A DNA stretch of 44,044 nucleotides, from contig CAMRDM010000005.1 of NCBI GenBank assembly GCA_947041225.1, positions 1 through 44,044 on the forward strand, in the 5' to 3' direction. Made by a program: the position numbers and the translations under genes. Below are positions 27,631-35,143 of the stretch, in pieces. This DNA comes from an uncultured Deferribacteraceae bacterium (GTDB taxonomy: Bacteria > Chrysiogenota > Deferribacteres > Deferribacterales > Mucispirillaceae). The notes under the pieces are model-generated. The model was not told the DNA's origin, did no database searches, and saw only the letters and a list, made by a program, of their open reading frames with translations. The first letter of the stretch is position 1, and each line of letters starts with the position of its first letter.

Positions 27631-28371
27631 ATGAGTGATATAAATACGGACAATAATCTAGATAATAATAACAAGAAGAAGAACTCTTTTAGAGATACAG
27701 TTTTAATAGTATTTGTTGTTCTTGTTTGTTTTGGATTAACGATATTTGCGATATCGGTTCTTCTATCATCAATGTCAAGTGGAGATCTGATAGATGGAGA
27801 GTCTGATGGTAATAGGATTACATCAGATATAGTTACTCCACGGGTTATAACTGATCCGAATGAAGGCGATACACTTTCTATTGATAAAAATAATAAAGAA
27901 GATATGCGTAACGATACAGTTGTTACAACTCCTCCTGTTGAAGCTAGAGATAAAGTTGTAAAAAGAAAAGAAGAGGTTGCAAAACCTAAACCTGTTAAAA
28001 ATATTACAAAAACACCTGAAAAGAAAGCTGTCCCAAAGAAAGTTGTCCCAAAAACTGAACCGAAAGCTGTTGTAAAAGCTAAGCCTAAATCAACTATATA
28101 CAGTGAGAAGGTTGAACCTGGTAGTCCAACAGAGGGTAAATTTGTATTACAACTTATGGCGTTACAATCTGAAACAGATGCTAATAATGCAGTTAAAAAA
28201 TATCAAGTAGCGTGTCCAGATATCTTTGTTATGAAGATAGATCTTAAAAATAGTGGCACATGGTATAGAGTTAGATGTGGAATAACAAACTCTATGGATG
28301 AGGCTGTTGCATTAAAACAGAAGTTAGCAACTGATTATAAAATCTATGCAGATTTAATAAAAAACCAGTAG
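27631..28371 (+). CDS. SPOR-domain membrane protein
   Basis: A 246-aa protein. It has a short Asn/Lys-rich cytoplasmic N-terminus, one membrane helix (about 19-40), a Lys/Pro/Val-rich periplasmic linker (about 100-155), and a C-terminal SPOR domain from about 165 (FVLQLMALQSETDANNAV ... WYRVRCG). SPOR domains bind septal peptidoglycan strands stripped of stem peptides; FtsN and DedD share this layout. Start choice: a GTG at 27625 would overlap argS, but AAAGGA at 27618-27623 lies seven bases before the ATG at 27631, which I prefer. The next gene encodes a glycan-active enzyme candidate, a suggestive pairing. Confidence 0.85.
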   Translation: MSDINTDNNLDNNNKKKNSFRDTVLIVFVVLVCFGLTIFAISVLLSSMSSGDLIDGESDGNRITSDIVTPRVITDPNEGDTLSIDKNNKEDMRNDTVVTTPPVEARDKVVKRKEEVAKPKPVKNITKTPEKKAVPKKVVPKTEPKAVVKAKPKSTIYSEKVEPGSPTEGKFVLQLMALQSETDANNAVKKYQVACPDIFVMKIDLKNSGTWYRVRCGITNSMDEAVALKQKLATDYKIYADLIKNQ

Positions 28372-28413
28372 TTTTATATTATTCTAAGTTATAAGATTAA
28401 ATTAATTTCAATA

Positions 28414-29562
28414 TTGCTTGTGATACTGTTTATCTCTGATAACCTACTAGCATCAAACTCTGATGGTGGAAAGTTTTTAGAGATAAACGGTGTTCAAGTT
28501 TTCGTAATGGATCAGAGTTACGTCTCTGATTACAATAAATTCTTTAAAGAGCTAAAAGAGCAAGGTATCAATACTGTTTTTTTTAGAGTCTTCCATAACA
28601 GAGGCGATAGACCTCATCTCGGTTTAGATATCAAATGTGATTCTGGTGTATATTTTAAAACAAAAGAGCTTTGTACAGTTGCAGATATTTTAGGTGATAT
28701 AGTTAAATCTGCACATAAGAATGATATTTCATTATATGCGTGGATGGCAACACGATCTATAACTGAGTTAAAGGAGAGAGATAGATCTCTATCATTTTCA
28801 CCTGATGGTGGTACAGTTGAAGGTTACGGTGCTAATATTTTCAAGAAGGATATTAGAGATAGTTTAATAAAGACTTTTAAAGATCTTGCAAAATATAATA
28901 TAGATGGAATTCTTGTACAAGATGATTTTATTATAAAATATAATGAAGGTGCAGATAAGTATACGTTAGATCTTTTCAAAGCAGATACAGGTTTTAGTCC
29001 GACACCATCTATATTTTTTAATAAGATAAAAGAGTATAACGGGAAGAAAGTTTTTTCAGGATACAACGATGTGTTTTATATATGGTCTCTGTGGAAGAAT
29101 GAGTATCTTATTAATCTATTAAGAGATATAAAAGTTACAATTCGTAAGGTTAATAAGGATATAAAATTAGCTGTAAATATTTATTACGAGACTCCTATAT
29201 CAAGAGAGAAAGGTTTAGCATGGTATAGTCAAACAGTTCAAGGTTTGCTTTCTGTCCCAGTAGATTATGTTGCTGTGATGGGATATATAGATCAGATATC
29301 AAATGAACTTGAAATGAGTTACGAAGATTCGGTTGATTATATTTTAGATATAGCAAAGACGAGTATCGATCAGATACCGTTTTCAAATAGAGTTATTATG
29401 AAGTTACAAGTTAAACCTTTTAGAAAAGGTATTGATAATATTGATAATAAGTATAATATAGAGATATGTAAAATATTGAAGAATAGTTATAATGGAAGCA
29501 TTGTACTTCTTCCTATCAATAATCCAACAGATGTAATACAAAGTTGTTTTGAGACAAATTAG
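28414..29562 (+). CDS. PgaB C-terminal-like glycoside hydrolase (GHL13/GH153 type)
   Basis: A secreted TIM-barrel protein of about 382 aa resembling the C-terminal hydrolase half of PgaB, which cuts partly deacetylated poly-beta-1,6-GlcNAc. Matching elements in order are NTVFFRVF, LYAWMATRS, GILVQDDFI with the D170/D171 pair at the position of the PgaB catalytic Asp, and VDYVAVMGYI. The N-terminal deacetylase half is absent. The TTG start at 28414 leaves the signal peptide without a charged N-region. The same frame is open back to 28372, and an ATT at 28396 would give a textbook signal peptide (KLISILLVILFISDNLLA). The true start is therefore uncertain. It lies close behind the SPOR gene. Confidence 0.7.
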   Translation: MLVILFISDNLLASNSDGGKFLEINGVQVFVMDQSYVSDYNKFFKELKEQGINTVFFRVFHNRGDRPHLGLDIKCDSGVYFKTKELCTVADILGDIVKSAHKNDISLYAWMATRSITELKERDRSLSFSPDGGTVEGYGANIFKKDIRDSLIKTFKDLAKYNIDGILVQDDFIIKYNEGADKYTLDLFKADTGFSPTPSIFFNKIKEYNGKKVFSGYNDVFYIWSLWKNEYLINLLRDIKVTIRKVNKDIKLAVNIYYETPISREKGLAWYSQTVQGLLSVPVDYVAVMGYIDQISNELEMSYEDSVDYILDIAKTSIDQIPFSNRVIMKLQVKPFRKGIDNIDNKYNIEICKILKNSYNGSIVLLPINNPTDVIQSCFETN

Positions 29563-29603
29563 TTCGTATTACTTAAATTAATTATTTTCAAATATTTTAC
29601 TAT

Positions 29604-29627
29604 CGATTAAGTTATATAACTTGATCG
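29604..29627. repeat. 24-bp near-perfect palindrome
   Basis: The centre AAGTTATATAACTT (14 bp) is perfectly palindromic. CGAT/ATCG extend it to 24 bp with one mismatched pair. GTTGTTTT follows, so it could act as a weak terminator for the upstream gene or as a protein-binding site. Confidence 0.55.
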
Positions 29628-29640
29628 GTTGTTTTGCTAT

Positions 29641-29664
29641 CTATTAAGTTGAGAAATTTAATAG
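29641..29664. repeat. Inverted repeat related to the preceding palindrome
   Basis: CTATTAAGTT and AATTTAATAG flank a GAGA tetraloop, pairing over 10 positions with one G-T wobble. The left arm resembles the left arm of the 29604 palindrome (ATTAAGTT is shared), so the two may be repeated sites before hemY, which starts 76 bp later. Confidence 0.5.
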
Positions 29665-29739
29665 ATTAGTATCTAGTATTTTGCGTATGGAAATATGTAA
29701 TATGTAAGTTGTATAGAAATATATAAAAGGTGGGTATCT

Positions 29740-31113
29740 ATGAAAGTTGCTATAATCGGTGGTGGAATATCTGGTGTATCTGTTGCGTTTAAATTATCTA
29801 AATTAAAAGATAAAGGAGTTGAGACGACATTGTTTGAAGCATCATCAAGGCTAGGTGGAACGATAGAAACTGTTCATAAAGATGGCTACGATATTGAAGC
29901 TGGCACTAACGGATTTTTAAATAGCAAACCTTTTACATTAGATATATTTACTGAAGCGGGTTTAGCAGATAAACTTGTTAGAAGTGAAGACTCTGCAAGA
30001 AAACGATTTATTCAAAGAGATAATAAATTAGTTCGTCTTCCTGAAACAGGGGTTGCATTTCTAAAATCTCCATTAATATCTATCAAAGGTAAGCTACGTT
30101 TAGCTGTTGAACTTTTTGTTAAGAAAGGTAGTTCAGCTGATGAAAGTTTAGCAGATTTTATTAAACGTAGATTAGGTGTTGAAGCTTTAGATTATCTTAT
30201 CTCACCGATGGTTTCAGGTATATTTGCTGGTAACCCAGAGAAGATGAGTATCAATTCATCATTCCCAGTTATAAAAAATTTAGAGCAAGAGTACGGTGGA
30301 TTAATCAAAGCGTTACTATCTATAAAAAGAAGGAAGAAAGGAAATAAAAAAGCTGGACCTGGTGGACCTGGAGGGATACTTCTCTCTTATCAAGGTGGCA
30401 TGGGAGAGGCTGTTAAAGATTTAGCAAATGTTTGTGTGGCAAACGGTGTGGATATAAAATTATCATCAAGCGTTCATGAAATCAGTAAGAAAGATGATAA
30501 GTTTACAGTTAAAGTTGGTAAAGCGAAACATCAGTTTGATAAAGTTATCGTAACATCGCCTGCATACTGTTCATCGGTATTTTTAGATAAGTTAGATAAA
30601 GAGTTATCAGAAACATTACTTTCAATTCCATACTCTCCGATATTTGTATCAGGGCTAGGGTACAGCAATGCAGATATGGACGACTCTCTTAACGGTTTCG
30701 GTTATCTTATCCCTGCAAAAGAGGGTAGAGATATTTTAGGCGCGTTATTCACATCATCGATGTTTCCATCACAAGCACCAAAAGGTAAAAAGTTTCTGCG
30801 TGTATTAACAGGTGGAGATACAAAGAAAGAGTTGATGAATAAAACAGATGATGAGTTATTAGCTATATCAATAAACTCTATAAAAGATATTTTAGGTGTA
30901 CATACAGATCCGTATTTTACATATACATTTAGATACGATAAAGCTATCCCTCAATATTATGTTGGACACGGCGAGAAGGTTGCAAAAATAGAATCAGCTT
31001 GTAGCAATATAGGTGGGTTATATATAGGTGGAAATGTTCTGTACGGTATAGGTGTGAATGATTGTACAAAACAAAGTACACTTATAGCTGATAAAATCGC
31101 ATCAGAGCTTTAA
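29740..31113 (+). CDS. hemY: Protoporphyrinogen/coproporphyrinogen oxidase, HemY/HemG-like
   Basis: A 457-aa FAD-dependent flavoprotein of the HemY family. The dinucleotide-binding loop is GGGISG (7-12), followed by an acidic strand end (FEASSRLGG). The family block PMVSGIFAGNP sits mid-protein, and the C-terminal FAD motif is GLYIGGNVLYGIGVNDC. It oxidises protoporphyrinogen IX to protoporphyrin IX, or coproporphyrinogen in the CgoX branch, in late haem synthesis. Length is normal. The start is set by AAGGTGGG upstream. It appears to be a single-gene unit with an inverted-repeat-rich leader. Sequence alone does not decide between the two substrates. Confidence 0.88.
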   Translation: MKVAIIGGGISGVSVAFKLSKLKDKGVETTLFEASSRLGGTIETVHKDGYDIEAGTNGFLNSKPFTLDIFTEAGLADKLVRSEDSARKRFIQRDNKLVRLPETGVAFLKSPLISIKGKLRLAVELFVKKGSSADESLADFIKRRLGVEALDYLISPMVSGIFAGNPEKMSINSSFPVIKNLEQEYGGLIKALLSIKRRKKGNKKAGPGGPGGILLSYQGGMGEAVKDLANVCVANGVDIKLSSSVHEISKKDDKFTVKVGKAKHQFDKVIVTSPAYCSSVFLDKLDKELSETLLSIPYSPIFVSGLGYSNADMDDSLNGFGYLIPAKEGRDILGALFTSSMFPSQAPKGKKFLRVLTGGDTKKELMNKTDDELLAISINSIKDILGVHTDPYFTYTFRYDKAIPQYYVGHGEKVAKIESACSNIGGLYIGGNVLYGIGVNDCTKQSTLIADKIASEL

Positions 31114-31201
31114 GGTTTTAGATCTAAATATTCTACGATTTTATAGTTCTATATTTTTATAATATTCTAGTGTTATTTTTAATTTTAAAAGAGTGAGATG
31201 A

Positions 31202-32029
31202 ATGAGAACGATATATTTTCTTATAATGGTTACATCAATATTTTTATTTACTGGTTGTCAAAGTTTGTTTTTTCATCCAGATAAGACATTATATTACAAT
31301 CCTATGCAGGTTAAATACTCTGTGAAAGATTACTCAATTGAAACATCTGATAATATAACTCTTCATGCGTGGAGTGTAAAATCTAAAATTCCTGATAGAA
31401 AAGGAGTGATACTATTTTTTCATGGTAATGCGAGAAACATATCTACAGAGAGTCTACAACTTTTTTGGCTAGCAGATCATGGATACGATTTATTTATCCC
31501 AGATTATCGTGGATACGGTATATCACAAGGTAAGCCAACGATAGAGTTATTTATGAAAGATAGTATAGATATAATGGACGCTTTCATGGAGCTATATGAA
31601 GGTGATGAAAACATAATCGTATGGGGACAAAGTCTAGGTGGACAAGCAGCAGCAGCAGTTGCTGCTAACTCAAAATTCGCAGATCATATATCTAAATTAG
31701 TGCTTGATAGCACATTTATAAGTTGGAGTAGTATCGGTAAAGAAGTTGCATCATCATCATTTTTAACATATCTTTTTCAATACCCAGTTAAGTGGAGTTT
31801 CCCAGATAATAATTCTGCTATAGAGTTTCTTCCAAAGAGCAGGGCGGATGAAAATATTTTTATCCATAGTAGAGGAGATGAATTTATTAACTATAATAAT
31901 ACTGTGGTTTTATTCAACAGCATGCCAGATAATTATAGCAAAGATATGCACATATATGAAAAAGATAGTCATGCCAATATAATCGTTAATATCCATAATA
32001 AGATGAGCATACTTAATTTTTTAGAATAA
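31202..32029 (+). CDS. Lipoprotein alpha/beta hydrolase, BEM46/YfhR-like
   Basis: A 275-aa predicted lipoprotein (lipobox LFTGC, C19) with an alpha/beta-hydrolase fold. It has the oxyanion segment FFHGNARN, nucleophile S144 in GQSLGG, acid D226 in SRGDEF and catalytic H257 in DSHAN. The PDYRGYGISQG segment places it with the BEM46/YfhR group of serine hydrolases, whose substrates are mostly undefined (esters or lipids suspected). It stands 88 nt after hemY without a clear functional link. Confidence 0.85.
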   Translation: MRTIYFLIMVTSIFLFTGCQSLFFHPDKTLYYNPMQVKYSVKDYSIETSDNITLHAWSVKSKIPDRKGVILFFHGNARNISTESLQLFWLADHGYDLFIPDYRGYGISQGKPTIELFMKDSIDIMDAFMELYEGDENIIVWGQSLGGQAAAAVAANSKFADHISKLVLDSTFISWSSIGKEVASSSFLTYLFQYPVKWSFPDNNSAIEFLPKSRADENIFIHSRGDEFINYNNTVVLFNSMPDNYSKDMHIYEKDSHANIIVNIHNKMSILNFLE

Positions 32030-32233
32030 GTTTATTTTTTTTGAAATTATATTTATTTTTATCAAAGAGTCCGTACAATAATCTCATGTTTGTGGTGTCA
32101 ACAGCTATACTTATTTATTTTAACGAGTGAAATAGTATAAAATTATTACATAATTATGGTAATGTATAATTATTTTTATATTTATAATATTTAATTAAGA
32201 GTATGTAGAATAGTGAATATTTCAATGTAAATG

Positions 32234-32262
32234 TTGCATTTTTTATAAAAATTTTGTAAACT
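32234..32262 (+). promoter_or_regulatory. Candidate promoter of the DUF3015 gene
   Basis: TTGCAT (32234-32239), a 17-bp spacer and TAAACT (32257-32262) lie 33 bases before the ATG, followed by an unusually strong G5 ribosome site at 32283-32287. The hexamers are only fair matches, but spacing and position are right. Confidence 0.4.
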
Positions 32263-32295
32263 AACATTCATTCTATTTTACTGGGGGTTTTTTAT

Positions 32296-32763
32296 ATGAA
32301 AAAGTTATTTGTTTTTTTATTGTTGACTGTTCTTTGTATTCCGACATTGGCACAAGCTGGTAAATTGAGAGACAACGTTGGTTGTGGTCTTGGTACATTA
32401 CTATTTGAATCAGTTGGGAAACAAGACGGTGGTTGGTTATTGCAGTGGATTGCATCAAGTACAAATGGTTCATTTTACTCTGCATTCTCTATGACAACTG
32501 GTACTGTAGGTTGTAAAGGTTCTATTAGCGAAGTAGTTAAATATGAAGAAGTAGAAATATTTATCGCTGAGAACATGGATGATTTCGCTAAAGATGTTGC
32601 AATGGGCGAAGGCGAAACTATTAATTCTGTTGCTGCTTTATTACAAGTTACAGATACTAATAAGTTTGCTACTTTATTGCAAGAAAACTTTGTTGTTATT
32701 TTCCCTAACGGCGATGTAACAGCTGATCAAGTTGTAGTTAAAATTGTTGAGCTTAATAGCTAG
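32296..32763 (+). CDS. DUF3015 secreted protein
   Basis: A 155-aa exported protein with a clear signal peptide (KKLFVFLLLTVLCIPTLAQA, cleaved near residue 21). The mature part has the DUF3015 pattern: GCGLGTLLF, a Ser/Thr/Phe-rich middle, TGTVGCKG with the second conserved Cys, and a long helical C-terminus (FIAENMDDFAKDVAMGEGE). The two cysteines probably form a disulfide. Function is unknown for the family. A strong ribosome site and a strong terminator bracket the gene, suggesting an abundant monocistronic product. A DUF4105 gene follows at once. Confidence 0.85.
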   Translation: MKKLFVFLLLTVLCIPTLAQAGKLRDNVGCGLGTLLFESVGKQDGGWLLQWIASSTNGSFYSAFSMTTGTVGCKGSISEVVKYEEVEIFIAENMDDFAKDVAMGEGETINSVAALLQVTDTNKFATLLQENFVVIFPNGDVTADQVVVKIVELNS

Positions 32764-32789
32764 ATTTAATTATTACTTTTAAAAAGTTT

Positions 32790-32831
32790 AAAGATGCGTT
32801 GTTATTTATAGCAATGCATCTTTATTATTTT
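32790..32831 (+). terminator. Intrinsic terminator after the DUF3015 gene
   Basis: AAAGATGC-G-TTG (32790-32801) pairs with CAA-T-GCATCTTT (32812-32823). This makes a 12-bp stem with one G-T pair and a 10-base loop, followed by ATTATTTT. It is the best-formed terminator in the window and lies 27 bases past the stop codon. Confidence 0.8.
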
Positions 32832-32856
32832 AACACAAGAGTAAGATATTATATAA

Positions 32857-35091
32857 ATGTATAAACACCATATTAATCAATTACTATATGTTCCTATTAT
32901 ACTACTATTTTTATTAGTAGTTCCATCGTATTCGTATTATAATATTTTTGATAATTTTAAATATAATCAACCACAAAAAACTTTTAATAGTATAGATGTT
33001 TTCAAACCTGTAATGCAGTGTGATGCCTCACAGCTAAATATCAAGAAGTTCGATCTTGATAAGTATGTTGAGTATCTTGTTGATCTTGCGGGTAGTGAAG
33101 AGGTTTATAAAGAAAGAGAGTGGGATGTTTTAATGCTTTATAAAGAGAATACTTTTATAAAGAAAAGATCTCTTGTAGATGATGATAAATTCTTTTTTGC
33201 AGAAAACGGTAAGAAAAATCCTAAAGCTGAGCTTGAAGCAACGATTAGAGCTATTTTTACAGATACGAAAAAATTAGATAATTTGAGTAACGATAATTAC
33301 ACAGAAAGTGATATCGGTAATGATAATTTACAAAATAATATAGACGATAATAACTCTCAAAATGATATAGCAAATAATAATTTACAAAATGATATAGACG
33401 ATAATAACCCTCAAAATGATATAGCAAATAATAACGATAGCGATAGTACTTATATACAAAAAAGTATAGCTGATGATAATCATCCAATATGTCGTTTCCC
33501 TTCACGGACAAGATTTATAGTGGAACATTTAGGTGTAGATGAGTCTTTACTTCCAGAAGTTAGCTGTGCATCATACGATGATTATATGGAGAAACTTGAT
33601 CCAACATCAGTAACGGCTGTATTTCCGTTTCTATATTTAGAAAATCCAGCATCTATTTTCGGACATGTATTGATAAGAATTAATGGTAAAGATGATGAGC
33701 CTCTACTAGGATATGGTGTATCATATACAGCTATTGAGGCTGAAAATGCAAATATCTTTATGCAGTTTTTCGGTGGGTTTACAGGATATTATGATGGTTA
33801 TTTTACAGTTAATAAGTTCTATGTTTCAACCTTCAAATATAGTAGTGTAGAGAAAAGAGATATATGGGAATACGATTTAAATTTTACAAAAGAAGAGACT
33901 AGAAAGATTGCAGATCATCTATGGGAGATGCAAAATATTAATATTGATTACTTCTTTTTAGATGAAAACTGTTCATATCATTTACTACTACTATTAGAAT
34001 CAGGTAGACCAGAATTACGGTTAGCAAACTCTTTAGTAATAGAAATCCCATCAGATACGATCCGTGTTATCAAGGATAATAATCTTATTGAGGATATAAA
34101 TTTTCGTCCATCTCATCAGAAAAAAGTTTACGCTATTGCATCTAAATTACCAGCAAAAGCTGTCAAACTTGCTGAAAGTGTAGCTGATAATAAAACTGAT
34201 ATCACAGCTATTACGGAAGGCGATTATACAGATTTAGAGAAAGTTTCAATGCTAGATTTAACATATGAGATCTACAGATATAAAATAATAGATTTTGATA
34301 ACGATGTTAATCCTTACGAGTATAAAGATAGAACACTTTATCTGCTAGGTGAAAGAAGTAAGTATCGTCTAAAAAATGATTACAGTATTGATAAAGGTAC
34401 AAGGCCAGATCAAGGACATAGTTTAATTAGATTAACCGCATCGGCAGGATTATACAATGAGAGTGTATATACTGAACTAGGTTTTCGATTAGGTTTTCAC
34501 TCGTTAGAAGATATAGATATCGGATTTATACCTAATTCAAGAGTTGCATTTTTTGAGATAAATCTTAGGTACAATATAACTGATAACCACTTTAATGTAA
34601 AAGATGCAACATTTTTATCATTTGGATCATACTCGCCTATAAACAGTTTTAGAAAAGGTGTATCGTTCAAGTTTGATATAGGAGGGGAGGAGAGATCGTA
34701 CAGTAATTATAACAATTATTTCACTCCTTACGTATCAGGTGGAGCAGGGGTAACATTTTTATTAGATAAAAATATCTATCTTTTTATTGTATCGGATAGT
34801 GATTTATCGTTCGGATCGCCTTATGAGTATTATGTTGGTTTAGGCTTAGGTGGTAATGTTGGCATATCGTTTACATATGATTTTATCAAGTTATTGATTA
34901 TAGGAGAGTATCTTATATATCCGTTTAACGATCCTGTAGCTAGTAACGGATATGCTCAACGAACATCAGGAACGATCTCATTAACTGGTGCGATCACTAG
35001 AAATAATTCATTAATGTTATCGTATAAATATGCGTATGAATTCGGTAAAACGAACTCTGATTTAGAACTACAGTGGTCGTTTTTCTTTTAA
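32857..35091 (+). CDS. DUF4105 protein with C-terminal beta-barrel
   Basis: A 744-aa envelope protein. It has an N-terminal signal or anchor helix (8-27), a helical region, an Asn/Asp/Gln repeat linker (about 156-191), a DUF4105 domain (about 250-400), and a C-terminal half (about 500-744) of alternating strands ending in WSFFF, typical of outer-membrane barrels. DUF4105 has a papain-like look: conserved H270 in IFGH and C372 in DENCSYH are present. Members in Bacteroides have recently been tied to lipoprotein N-acylation (Lnb); this is from memory and need not hold here. It follows DUF3015, which may be a partner. The ribosome site is weak. Confidence 0.8.
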   Translation: MYKHHINQLLYVPIILLFLLVVPSYSYYNIFDNFKYNQPQKTFNSIDVFKPVMQCDASQLNIKKFDLDKYVEYLVDLAGSEEVYKEREWDVLMLYKENTFIKKRSLVDDDKFFFAENGKKNPKAELEATIRAIFTDTKKLDNLSNDNYTESDIGNDNLQNNIDDNNSQNDIANNNLQNDIDDNNPQNDIANNNDSDSTYIQKSIADDNHPICRFPSRTRFIVEHLGVDESLLPEVSCASYDDYMEKLDPTSVTAVFPFLYLENPASIFGHVLIRINGKDDEPLLGYGVSYTAIEAENANIFMQFFGGFTGYYDGYFTVNKFYVSTFKYSSVEKRDIWEYDLNFTKEETRKIADHLWEMQNINIDYFFLDENCSYHLLLLLESGRPELRLANSLVIEIPSDTIRVIKDNNLIEDINFRPSHQKKVYAIASKLPAKAVKLAESVADNKTDITAITEGDYTDLEKVSMLDLTYEIYRYKIIDFDNDVNPYEYKDRTLYLLGERSKYRLKNDYSIDKGTRPDQGHSLIRLTASAGLYNESVYTELGFRLGFHSLEDIDIGFIPNSRVAFFEINLRYNITDNHFNVKDATFLSFGSYSPINSFRKGVSFKFDIGGEERSYSNYNNYFTPYVSGGAGVTFLLDKNIYLFIVSDSDLSFGSPYEYYVGLGLGGNVGISFTYDFIKLLIIGEYLIYPFNDPVASNGYAQRTSGTISLTGAITRNNSLMLSYKYAYEFGKTNSDLELQWSFFF
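33322..33429 (+). repeat. In-gene 54-bp direct repeat (9-residue period)
   Basis: Two 54-bp copies, 33322-33375 and 33376-33429, differ at only a few bases. At protein level there are four 9-residue units of the type NNLQNDIDD / NNPQNDIAN. The period keeps the reading frame, so slippage would change the linker length of the DUF4105 protein by 18 residues without breaking it. Confidence 0.85.
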
Positions 35092-35143
35092 TAATAAATA
35101 AATCTATTAATTAAGTGTAAAAAGAGGTATACTATTTTTTACT

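Noticed and set aside
33257..33511. Minus-strand open frame rich in Tyr, Phe and His
   Set aside because: It is a shadow of the Asn/Asp repeat in the DUF4105 gene, and the main frame there is convincing.
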